DNA of 64,000 nt, from NCBI GenBank assembly GCA_034231615.1, contig CM067317.1, positions 49,186,282 to 49,250,281 on the forward strand, in the 5' to 3' direction. Under the pieces are notes generated by a model. It had not been told where the DNA came from and searched no databases. It was given only the letters and a program-made list of their open reading frames with translations. Below, in pieces: positions 1 to 12,200 of the stretch. The translations under genes were made by a program, and so were the position numbers. Position 1 is the first letter of the stretch. The number at the start of each line of letters is the position of its first letter. The stretch is from Meghimatium bilineatum (taxonomy: Eukaryota; Mollusca; Gastropoda; Stylommatophora; Philomycidae).

Positions 1-14
1 TAGAAACAAAGAAA

Positions 15-434
15 GTGCTTTATCAGTGTCAAACTTGGACATTAGATTCTAAAACAATTCATAAGATTAACACCACTGAAATGAAATGTGTGAGACGTAT
101 GATTGGAGTTAGCTTGAGAAACAAAATCAGGAATGAAGCACTAAGGAAACAATTAGGGATCAAGTCAACAATAGAATACATCCAGAAACAACAAGTTAAA
201 TGGTACGGCCACATAACCAGACAGAAAGAGCAAAGTATTATCCAAAAGCCACTTAACAAACGATACGAAAACAGTCTACCTATTGAATGCCCTCGTAAAA
301 GGTGGATAGATAGTGTATTAGAGACACTCGGAAATATAACAGCAGAAGAGGCAAATAGAAGGGCAAAAGACCGCACACTCACTCTCCCCTCAACACCGAA
401 AGGTACATGAGGACAGAAAGAAGAAGAAGAAGAA
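15..434 (+). pseudogene. Non-LTR retrotransposon, C-terminal fragment with GAA tail
   Basis: The window opens inside a LINE ORF2. The frame encodes the region after the reverse transcriptase, including the usual KWYGHI stretch and a basic PRKRWIDSVLE segment, and stops at 410. It is followed within a few bases by a (GAA)n run at 416-434, which is the 3' end of the element. The 5' part lies outside the window. Only the family-level call is made; the clade is not certain. It sits in the ACY1 intron after exon 10, in antisense orientation to that gene. Confidence 0.7.
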
Positions 435-802
435 GTTCAACTTATCCAGATAAACAAGTAATCTTGAAAGTAGAGCCATCAGTGTAAGTCTTGACTGCTA
501 GCGATAAGTAACTGCATATTATCTCTACAGCAGACGTCTTCAAGATTGTGGGTAGTGTCTATATGTTGACTGCCTTATCTATAAATTATTGTGTGGATAG
601 TCGGTTGTTGCAAATTCTCCCAAGATGATGGTCCGAGGTGTTTGTTTTCTAGTTCTCTCTCTTGTGGTAGTCAATATGTATCATCATCCTCTTTGGCTAT
701 GTCCTAGAGAGACAGTAATTATAGCCTTTTTTATTTGTTTCCATGTGTCAATGAGTACTTTGTTTGGGTAGTTAATTTTCTATATCTTGTGTCTCTTCAC
801 AA
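435..802. other. Intronic sequence without recognised feature
   Basis: AT-rich single-copy-looking sequence between the LINE end and the 21-bp array. I see no exon, RNA gene or repeat in it. It is inside the ACY1 intron that follows exon 10. Confidence 0.4.
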
Positions 803-1075
803 CATCTGTCAGTGCTCTGTCAACTTCTGTCAGTAATCTATCAACTTCTGTCAGTAATCTATCAACTTCTGTCAGTGCTCTGTCAACTTCTGTCAGTGCT
901 CTGTCAACTTCTGTCAGTGCTCTGTCAACTTCTGTCAGTGCTCTGTCAACTTCTGTCAGTGCTCTGTCAACTTCTGTCAGTGCTCTGTCAACTTCTGTCA
1001 GTGCTCTGTCAACTTCTGTCAGTGCTCTGTCAACTTCTGTCAGTGCTCTGTCAACTTCTGTCAGTGCTCTGTCAA
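803..1075. repeat. 21-bp tandem array, about 13 units
   Basis: The unit contains TGTCAACTTCTGTCAGTGCTC. Units 2 and 3 carry AATCTA in place of GCTCTG; the rest are almost identical. As 21 is a multiple of 3, the plus strand is open and reads SVSALST over and over, which is not evidence for a protein. It lies in an ACY1 intron just before the large 60-bp satellite. Confidence 0.9.
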
Positions 1076-1330
1076 CTTGTGCTCAGCTCTGTCTTATACC
1101 CAGCAGCTCTACATTTGTTTCTATCTCACATACTGCTGTTGGTGTTGATCACATTCCTCTACAAATGGCATGTGAACTTGATTCTGAAACCGGATTCACA
1201 GATGAGATGGTAGTATATAATATTCTTGAGAGGAAGTGTTATAAGAAAACTAAGCACAATGAAGTCAATTCTCTATGCCTTGTGTAATCAAAGTGGATCT
1301 TGTCTAGGAAAACCAGAACATCTCTACTAT

Positions 1331-4300
1331 CCACAATCAACAAACTGACTACTAGTCTCTGTCAACTCTCTTATTACCCTGTATACCCACACACAATCAA
1401 CAAACTGACTACTAGTGTCTGTCAACTCTCTTATTACCCTGTATACCCACACATAATCAACAAACTGACTACTAGTCTCTGTCAACTCTCTTATTACCCT
1501 GTATACCCACACACAATCAACAAACTGACTACTAGTCTCTGTCAACTCTCTTATTACCCTGTATACCCACACACAATCAACAAACTGACTACTAGTCTCT
1601 GTCAACTCTCTTATTACCCTGTATACCCACACACAATCAACAAACTGACTACTAGTCTCTGTCAACTCTCTTATTACCCTGTATACCCACACACAATCAA
1701 CAAACTGACTACTAGTCTCTGTCAACTCTCTTATTACCCTGTATACCCACACACAATCAACAAACTGACTACTAGTGTCTGTCAACTCTCTTATTACCCT
1801 GTATACCCACACACAATCAACAAACTGACTACTAGTGTCTATCAACTCTCTTATTACCCTGTATACCCACACACAATCAACAAACTGACTACTAGTGTCT
1901 GTCAACTCTCTTATTACCCTGTATACCCACACACAATCAACAAACTGACTACTAGTCTCTGTCAACTCTCTTATTACCCTGTATACCCACACACAATCAA
2001 CAAACTGACTACTAGTGTCTATCAACTCTCTTATTACCCTGTATACCCACACACAATCAACAAACTGACTACTAGTGTCTGTCAACTCTCTTATTACCCT
2101 GTATACCCACACACAATCAACAAACTGACTACTAGTGTCTATCAACTCTCTTATTACCCTGTATACCCACACACAATCAACAAACTGACTACTAGTGTCT
2201 GTCAACTCTCTTATTACCCTGTATACCCACACACAATCAACAAACTGACTACTAGTCTCTGTCAACTCTCTTATTACCCTGTATACCCACACACAATCAA
2301 CAAACTGACTACTAGTCTCTGTCAACTCTCTTATTACCCTGTATACCCACACACAATCAACAAACTGACTACTAGTCTCTGTCAACTCTCTTATTACCCT
2401 GTATACCCACACACAATCAACAAACTGACTACTAGTCTCTGTCAACTCTCTTATTACCCTGTATACCCACACACAATCAACAAACTGACTACTAGTCTCT
2501 GTCAACTCTCTTATTACCCTGTATACCCACACACAATCAACAAACTGACTACTAGTCTCTGTCAACTCTCTTATTACCCTGTATACCCACACACAATCAA
2601 CAAACTGACTACTAGTCTCTGTCAACTCTCTTATTACCCTGTATACCCACACACAATCAACAAACTGACTACTAGTCTCTGTCAACTCTCTTATTACCCT
2701 GTATACCCACACACAATCAACAAACTGACTACTAGTCTCTGTCAACTCTCTTATTACCCTGTATACCCACACACAATCAACAAACTGACTACTAGTCTCT
2801 GTCAACTCTCTTATTACCCTGTATACCCACACACAATCAACAAACTGACTACTAGTCTCTATCAACTCTCTTATTACCCTGTATACCCACACACAATCAA
2901 CAAACTGACTACTAGTCTCTGTCAACTCTCTTATTACCCTGTATACCCACACACAATCAACAAACTGACTACTAGTCTCTGTCAACTCTCTTATTACCCT
3001 GTATACCCACACACAATCAACAAACTGACTACTAGTCTCTGTCAACTCTCTTATTACCCTGTATACCCACACACAATCAACAAACTGACTACTAGTGTCT
3101 GTCAACTCTCTTATTACCCTGTATACCCACACACAATCAACAAACTGACTACTAGTCTCTGTCAACTCTCTTATTACCCTGTATACCCACACACAATCAA
3201 CAAACTGACTACTAGTCTCTGTCAACTCTCTTATTACCCTGTATACCCACACACAATCAACAAACTGACTACTAGTCTCTGTCAACTCTCTTATTACCCT
3301 GTATACCCACACACAATCAACAAACTGACTACTAGTCTCTGTCAACTCTCTTATTACCCTGTATACCCACACACAATCAACAAACTGACTACTAGTCTCT
3401 GTCAACTCTCTTATTACCCTGTATACCCACACACAATCAACAAACTGACTACTAGTCTCTGTCAACTCTCTTATTACCCTGTATACCCACACACAATCAA
3501 CAAACTGACTACTAGTCTCTGTCAACTCTCTTATTACCCTGTATACCCACACACAATCAACAAACTGACTACTAGTCTCTGTCAACTCTCTTATTACCCT
3601 GTATACCCACACACAATCAACAAACTGACTACTAGTCTCTGTCAACTCTCTTATTACCCTGTATACCCACACACAATCAACAAACTGACTACTAGTCTCT
3701 GTCAACTCTCTTATTACCCTGTATACCCACACACAATCAACAAACTGACTACTAGTCTCTGTCAACTCTCTTATTACCCTGTATACCCACACACAATCAA
3801 CAAACTGACTACTAGTCTCTGTCAACTCTCTTATTACCCTGTATACCCACACACAATCAACAAACTGACTACTAGTCTCTGTCAACTCTCTTATTACCCT
3901 GTATACCCACACATAATCAACAAACTGACTACTAGTCTCTGTCAACTCTCTTATTACCCTGTATACCCACACACAATCAACAAACTGACTACTAGTCTCT
4001 GTCAACTCTCTTATTACCCTGTATACCCACACATAATCAACAAACTGACTACTAGTCTCTGTCAACTCTCTTATTACCCTGTATACCCACACACAATCAA
4101 CAAACTGACTACTAGTCTCTGTCAACTCTCTTATTACCCTGTATACCCACACACAATCAACAAACTGACTACTAGTCTCTGTCAACTCTCTTATTACCCT
4201 GTATACCCACACATAATCAACAAACTGACTACTAGTCTCTGTCAACTCTCTTATTACCCTGTATACCCACACACAATCAACAAACTGACTACTAGTCTCT

Positions 4301-7300
4301 GTCAACTCTCTTATTACCCTGTATACCCACACACAATCAACAAACTGACTACTAGTCTCTGTCAACTCTCTTATTACCCTGTATACCCACACACAATCAA
4401 CAAACTGACTACTAGTCTCTGTCAACTCTCTTATTACCCTGTATACCCACACACAATCAACAAACTGACTACTAGTCTCTGTCAACTCTCTTATTACCCT
4501 GTATACCCACACATAATCAACAAACTGACTACTAGTCTCTGTCAACTCTCTTATTACCCTGTATACCCACACACAATCAACAAACTGACTACTAGTCTCT
4601 GTCAACTCTCTTATTACCCTGTATACCCACACATAATCAACAAACTGACTACTAGTCTCTGTCAACTCTCTTATTACCCTGTATACCCACACACAATCAA
4701 CAAACTGACTACTAGTCTCTGTCAACTCTCTTATTACCCTGTATACCCACACACAATCAACAAACTGACTACTAGTCTCTGTCAACTCTCTTATTACCCT
4801 GTATACCCACACATAATCAACAAACTGACTACTAGTCTCTGTCAACTCTCTTATTACCCTGTATACCCACACACAATCAACAAACTGACTACTAGTCTCT
4901 GTCAACTCTCTTATTACCCTGTATACCCACACACAATCAACAAACTGACTACTAGTCTCTGTCAACTCTCTTATTACCCTGTATACCCACACACAATCAA
5001 CAAACTGACTACTAGTCTCTGTCAACTCTCTTATTACCCTGTATACCCACACACAATCAACAAACTGACTACTAGTCTCTGTCAACTCTCTTATTACCCT
5101 GTATACCCACACACAATCAACAAACTGACTACTAGTCTCTGTCAACTCTCTTATTACCCTGTATACCCACACACAATCAACAAACTGACTACTAGTCTCT
5201 GTCAACTCTCTTATTACCCTGTATACCCACACACAATCAACAAACTGACTACTAGTCTCTGTCAACTCTCTTATTACCCTGTATACCCACACACAATCAA
5301 CAAACTGACTACTAGTCTCTGTCAACTCTCTTATTACCCTGTATACCCACACACAATCAACAAACTGACTACTAGTCTCTGTCAACTCTCTTATTACCCT
5401 GTATACCCACACACAATCAACAAACTGACTACTAGTCTCTGTCAACTCTCTTATTACCCTGTATACCCACACACAATCAACAAACTGACTACTAGTCTCT
5501 GTCAACTCTCTTATTACCCTGTATACCCACACACAATCAACAAACTGACTACTAGTCTCTGTCAACTCTCTTATTACCCTGTATACCCACACACAATCAA
5601 CAAACTGACTACTAGTCTCTGTCAACTCTCTTATTACCCTGTATACCCACACATAATCAACAAACTGACTACTAGTGTCTATCAACTCTCTAATTACCCT
5701 GTATACCCACACATAATCAACAAACTGACTACTAGTGTCTATCAACTCTCTTATTACCCTGTATACCCACACATAATCAACAAACTGACTACTAGTGTCT
5801 GTCAACTCTCTTATTACCCTGTATACCCACACACAATCAACAAACTGACTACTAGTGTCTGTCAACTCTCTTATTACCCTGTATACCCACACACAATCAA
5901 CAAACTGACTACTAGTGTCTGTCAACTCTCTTATTACCCTGTATACCCACACACAATCAACAAACTGACTACTAGTCTCTGTCAACTCTCTTATTACCCT
6001 GTATACCCACACACAATCAACAAACTGACTACTAGTGTCTGTCAACTCTCTTATTACCCTGTATACCCACACACAATCAACAAACTGACTACTAGTGTCT
6101 GTCAACTCTCTTATTACCCTGTATACCCACACACAATCAACAAACTGACTACTAGTGTCTGTCAACTCTCTTATTACCCTGTATACCCACACACAATCAA
6201 CAAACTGACTACTAGTCTCTGTCAACTCTCTTATTACCCTGTATACCCACACACAATCAACAAACTGACTACTAGTCTCTGTCAACTCTCTTATTACCCT
6301 GTATACCCACACACAATCAACAAACTGACTACTAGTGTCTGTCAACTCTCTTATTACCCTGTATACCCACACACAATCAACAAACTGACTACTAGTCTCT
6401 GTCAACTCTCTTATTACCCTGTATACCCACACACAATCAACAAACTGACTACTAGTCTCTGTCAACTCTCTTATTACCCTGTATACCCACACACAATCAA
6501 CAAACTGACTACTAGTCTCTGTCAACTCTCTTATTACCCTGTATACCCACACACAATCAACAAACTGACTACTAGTCTCTGTCAACTCTCTTATTACCCT
6601 GTATACCCACACACAATCAACAAACTGACTACTAGTCTCTGTCAACTCTCTTATTACCCTGTATACCCACACACAATCAACAAACTGACTACTAGTCTCT
6701 GTCAACTCTCTTATTACCCTGTATACCCACACACAATCAACAAACTGACTACTAGTCTCTGTCAACTCTCTTATTACCCTGTATACCCACACACAATCAA
6801 CAAACTGACTACTAGTCTCTGTCAACTCTCTTATTACCCTGTATACCCACACACAATCAACAAACTGACTACTAGTCTCTGTCAACTCTCTTATTACCCT
6901 GTATACCCACACACAATCAACAAACTGACTACTAGTCTCTGTCAACTCTCTTATTACCCTGTATACCCACACACAATCAACAAACTGACTACTAGTCTCT
7001 GTCAACTCTCTTATTACCCTGTATACCCACACACAATCAACAAACTGACTACTAGTCTCTGTCAACTCTCTTATTACCCTGTATACCCACACACAATCAA
7101 CAAACTGACTACTAGTCTCTGTCAACTCTCTTATTACCCTGTATACCCACACACAATCAACAAACTGACTACTAGTCTCTGTCAACTCTCTTATTACCCT
7201 GTATACCCACACACAATCAACAAACTGACTACTAGTCTCTGTCAACTCTCTTATTACCCTGTATACCCACACACAATCAACAAACTGACTACTAGTCTCT

Positions 7301-8288
7301 GTCAACTCTCTTATTACCCTGTATACCCACACACAATCAACAAACTGACTACTAGTCTCTGTCAACTCTCTTATTACCCTGTATACCCACACACAATCAA
7401 CAAACTGACTACTAGTCTCTGTCAACTCTCTTATTACCCTGTATACCCACACACAATCAACAAACTGACTACTAGTCTCTGTCAACTCTCTTATTACCCT
7501 GTATACCCACACACAATCAACAAACTGACTACTAGTCTCTGTCAACTCTCTTATTACCCTGTATACCCACACACAATCAACAAACTGACTACTAGTCTCT
7601 GTCAACTCTCTTATTACCCTGTATACCCACACACAATCAACAAACTGACTACTAGTCTCTGTCAACTCTCTTATTACCCTGTATACCCACACACAATCAA
7701 CAAACTGACTACTAGTCTCTGTCAACTCTCTTATTACCCTGTATACCCACACACAATCAACAAACTGACTACTAGTCTCTGTCAACTCTCTTATTACCCT
7801 GTATACCCACACACAATCAACAAACTGACTACTAGTGTCTGTCAACTCTCTTATTACCCTGTATACCCACACACAATCAACAAACTGACTACTAGTCTCT
7901 GTCAACTCTCTTATTACCCTGTATACCCACACACAATCAACAAACTGACTACTAGTCTCTGTCAACTCTCTTATTACCCTGTATACCCACACACAATCAA
8001 CAAACTGACTACTAGTGTCTGTCAACTCTCTTATTACCCTGTATACCCACACACAATCAACAAACTGACTACTAGTCTCTGTCAACTCTCTTATTACCCT
8101 GTATACCCACACACAATCAACAAACTGACTACTAGTGTCTGTCAACTCTCTTATTACCCTGTATACCCACACATAATCAACAAACTGACTACTAGTGTCT
8201 GTCAACTCTCTTATTACCCTGTATACCCACACATAATCAACAAACTGACAACAAATGTCTGTCAGCTCTCTCATTACCCTGTATCATT
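1331..8288. repeat. 60-bp satellite array, about 116 units
   Basis: A head-to-tail array with an exact 60-bp period for nearly 7 kb. The unit contains ACTAGTCTCTGTCAACTCTC followed by TTATTACCCTGTATACCCAC. Variation is almost confined to three positions: C or G in ACTAGT(C/G)TCT, G or A in the following (G/A)TCAAC, and C or T in ACA(C/T)AATC. Long central blocks, such as 6361-7800, are unit-for-unit identical, while the last unit is diverged. Both strands are open for over 2300 codons only because the unit has no stop and is divisible by three. It occupies the ACY1 intron after exon 10. Confidence 0.97.
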
Positions 8289-8314
8289 TTTTATCTGAGA
8301 TCCCTGAGATTTAT

Positions 8315-8760
8315 TGCTGTAAGCTATGGAATTTTAGATATATAATTTGTGCTCTCTGCTGGCAACATGCTGTAAGCTATGGAATTATGTGATATAATTG
8401 GTGCTCTCTGCGACAACATGCTGTAAGCTATGGAATTATGTGATATAATTGGTGCTCTCTGCGACAACATGCTATAAGCTATGGAATTATATGATATAAT
8501 TGGTGCTCTCTGCGACAACATGCTGTAAGCTATGGAATTATGTGATATAATTGGTGCTCTCTGCGACAACATGCTGTAAGCTATGGAATTATGTGATATA
8601 ATTGGTGCTCTCTGCGACAACATGCTGTAAGCTATGGAATTATGTGATATAATTGGTGCTCTCTGCGACAACATGCTGTAAGCTATGGAATTATGTGATA
8701 TAATTGGTGCTCTCTGCGACAACATGCTGTAAGCTATGGAATTTATGGCAACATGCTGTT
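8315..8760. repeat. 51-bp tandem array, about 8 units
   Basis: The unit contains TGCTGTAAGCTATGGAATTA and GGTGCTCTCTGCGACAACA. The first and last units are degraded. The minus strand is open because 51 is divisible by three. It lies directly beside the 60-bp satellite in the same ACY1 intron. Confidence 0.92.
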
Positions 8761-8882
8761 TCATTGAGAGGGATTGTATATGATATAAGCCAAAAACAAT
8801 GAGATTAAATCTCTACTCCTTGTCAACATTCTGTAAGGACTGTAGACCCACACAATTTTATGCAGTCTTTAATAACAGAGAT

Positions 8883-9157
8883 TGCCCATATGAAGCCGGC
8901 CCGATAGGGGATCACAGAATAGCAACACTGTTTTTCCTTCCATGTATGTCATAAGAGGCGACTAAATAGGTTTTTGGGTGGAGTTGGCTGTCCCATCCCA
9001 TATAGGATCACAGTGACAATGAAGCCATGCTGATGTTCGATTGTCAGGTCAAAATATGCAGATATCGCAGCTAAACTGTAAAAAAATGATAAGATGTATT
9101 CCTTTTACCGGACTTCATCCTGCCAATCTGCAGGAGTTTGAGAATGAATGCAGAGAA
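8883..9157 (+). mobile_element. SINE family 1, copy 1
   Basis: About 275 bp matching five other copies in the window. It has the AGCAACACTG block, the GTCATAAGAGGCGACTAA core and the 3' module CTGCAGGAGTTTGAGAATGA. The GAA tail has decayed. It is flanked by near-perfect 12-bp target-site duplications, AATAACAGAGAT at 8871-8882 and AATAACAGTGAT at 9158-9169. The right duplication ends only 10 bp from ACY1 exon 10. Confidence 0.85.
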
Positions 9158-9178
9158 AATAACAGTGATGTAACATAC

Positions 9179-9228
9179 CTTTTTTCTTCTGTGTCCCTCA
9201 GGTCCATAAATTTGTTCACAACATATTG
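9179..9228 (-). CDS. ACY1: ACY1 exon 10
   Basis: A 50-nt exon preceded by the acceptor TTATTTCTCTGTAG and followed by the donor GTATGTTAC. It reads QYVVNKFMDLRDTEEKR with the last codon split after two bases. The frame continues exactly from exon 9 (AAKKL), matching the human KLHKVVNSILAFREKEWQR stretch in the dimerisation domain. The complementary plus strand also happens to look exon-like, but the minus reading fits phase and protein better. The next exon lies left of the window. Confidence 0.85.
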
Positions 9229-12200
9229 CTACAGAGAAATAATGAAGTATTTGATCTAGCATTTAATATTGCAATGTTTACAAAACATCAACAGAAACAT
9301 AATATTCATCCATGCAAAGAAATTTACTATCAAGTAAAATGATAGTTCCTCATGAAGAGGAAAAGCAGACACTTTAAGTGTTATCACCCTTTCAAACTAG
9401 TTAACACATGGAAGATAACACATAAATGTCTGCTTTACTGCTGGCATGAGGATAAATACCATTTTTACATTTAGTGACAGGAATAATGGTTCTCTCTTTT
9501 ATCCTAATTTTAGTTATCTTCATGTTCCCATTATTAGTTCTTTCTTTGTTTATATTAATAGTTCTATGCTCCTATTAGTATTTCCATCTTTGTTTCCATT
9601 AGTAGTATTCTCTATGTTCCCATAAATAGTTCTCTCATTACACTACTTGTCATTCCAAGTCGTTCTAGTTGGCAATATTTTTATTATTTTGTGTTTTTGA
9701 TTGTTATTTGTTTCTTGAAAAAGGTCCTGGTTGGACCGCAATGTAGAAAATTGTCCTTGTTCTATGTTTTATTGTTAGTTATTTATGTTTTACTATTGAT
9801 AGTTAGGTATTTTACAGTAACTTTTCTACCTTATTTAGTATTTAAACTTATTTGTTTGGTTACTGCGGCACTCTCCATTTTGTTGGACACCCTCCAATAT
9901 TTTGTTTATTTATATAAATTATAAGAGGAAAAATAAAACCAGAGATAGCAGACGAACAATGTGGATTCCTAGAAGGAAAAGGCACAAGAAATGCCCTAAA
10001 TATAGTAAGAACATTAATGGAGAGGGCCATAGAAGTACAGCAAGACCTTTATCTGTGCCTCATAGATTACAGCAAAGCATTTGACAAGGTGAAGCATTCA
10101 GAGATTATAAAATTGCTAGAAAGTCGATGGGAAAGATCTAAGAATAGTAAAAAATATGTATTGGAAACAAACAGCTGCGATGAGAGTTAACAACACTATA
10201 GGTAGATTTCAAAAGATAGAAATGGGTGTCATGCAAGGTTGTGTAATGTCACCGGACCTTTTCTCCCTGTATACAGAATACATTATGCGAAATATAGAAG
10301 ATATGCCTGGAATAAAAGTTGGAGGATACAATATAAATAACTTGAGATATGCTGATGACACAGTACTGATCGCAGGAAGCGAACAAGAACTGCAAGCCCT
10401 ATTAGATAAAGTAGTGAAGGAAAGTGAAAACAAAGGCCTCAGTTTAAACAAGAAGAAAACAGAAATAATGGTTGTATCAAAGAGACATACACCACCAAGA
10501 TGCAACATAATAATTAATAACACAAAATTGGCACAAGTTGAAAAAGTGAAATATCTTGGCACCCTGTTAACATCAGAAGGTAGATGTTCAAGTGAGATAA
10601 AGAGCCGAGCAGCACAAGCCAAATCAGCATTCCAAAAAATGAGAACCATTTTTTTTCAATGGAAGTCTATCAATGAAGACCCAAATTTGGGTGCTGAGAT
10701 GTTATATCGAAACAATTCTTTTTTATGGATGTGAAGCATGGACTATAAACAAGAAAATTCAAAGTGAATTTGTGGCTACAGAAATGTGGTTTCTGAGAAG
10801 AATGATGAAAATACCATGGACAGCCAAGAAAACTAATGCAGAGGTTCTCATTGATGCTGGCGTAAAAAGATCAATCATATCAAACATTAGAGGCAAACAG
10901 TCAAGGTTTCTAGGGCATGTGCTGAGAAGAACACAGCTTGAACACTTAATAACCACTGGAAAGATCAAAGGGAGAAGAGATAGACGTCGACAAAGAGAAA
11001 AGTTACTAGATGGGCTTGTATCATGGCACGGTAGAAGCTCACCAACCGAGCTTATTGACAACACAAGACAGAGAGGCGTGGAGAAACATGATTTCCTATG
11101 CCAGTCGGCATGGCACTTGATTGATTGATTGATAATAGTTCTCTCTCTGTTCACATTAGTAGTTCTCTTTCTGTCTGTTCCAATTAGTAGTGTCTTTTTG
11201 TTCCGGTTTGTAGTACTCTTTCTGTTGCCAACTTGTCTAGTACCTACGTACGTGTTGCTTTCTCTTTATATTAAATTCTACCTATTCCTATATATAGCCA
11301 CATCTCAAAAATATTAAATCCTAGTGCACCAAGCGACAAACTATTTGTCATTTTTCCCTATATATCCCTATTGTTCGTGATCCACTAAGAGTTAATTTGA
11401 CAATCCTACCTGGTCCAGAAATTTGCAATAAATAGTGCACAAAACACTGAGGTTGTGGTGACCAGATATATTTAGATAGAACCATCATATCTATTATTGC
11501 TCGCTGGTTAAAAGAGCTGATATTTTAAGATATTTCTGCCATCTCAATGTCCAACAAGAAATCTCTTTCTTTATAGTATTTCTGCCATCTCAATCTCCAA
11601 CAAGAATCTCTTCTATAGTATTTCTGCTATCTCAATCTCCAATTGTAACCTCTTTCTTTATAGTATTTCTGCCATCTCAATGTCCAACAAGAATCTCTTT
11701 CTTCTATAGTATTTCTGCTATCTCAATCTCCAACAAGAATCTCTTCTATAGTATTTCTGCTATCTCAATCTCCAATTGTAACCTCTTTCTTTATAGTATT
11801 TCTGCCATCTCAATGTCCAACAAGAATCTCTTTCTTCTATAGTATTTCTGCCATCTCAATGTCCAACAAGAATCTCTTTCTTCTATAGTATTTCTGCCAT
11901 CTCAATGTCAAACAAGAATCTCTTTCTTCTATAGTATTTCTGCTATCTCGATCTCCAACAAGAATCTCTTCTATAGTATTTCTGCCATCTCAATGTCCAA
12001 CAAGAATCTCTTTCTTCTATATTATTTCTGCCATCTCAATGTCAAACAAGAAATCTCTTTCTTCTATAGTATTTCTGCCATCTCGATCTCCAACAAGAAT
12101 CTCTTCTATAGTATTTCTGCTATCTCAATCTCCAATTGTAACCTCTTTCTTTATAGTATTTCTGCCATCTCAATGTCCAACAAGAATCTCTTTCTTCTAT

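Noticed and set aside
1331..8288. CRISPR array
   Set aside because: The units are contiguous 60-mers without unique spacers, in a eukaryotic gene.
1300..8298. Giant 2332- and 2315-codon open frames on both strands
   Set aside because: They are translations of a 60-bp satellite without stops; no start context, exon signals or non-repeat domain supports a gene.
9201..9300. Plus-strand exon-like frame VHKFVHNILLQRNNE after a CCCTCAG acceptor
   Set aside because: It resembles ACY1 at first sight, but the complementary minus-strand exon fits phase, donor, acceptor and protein better.
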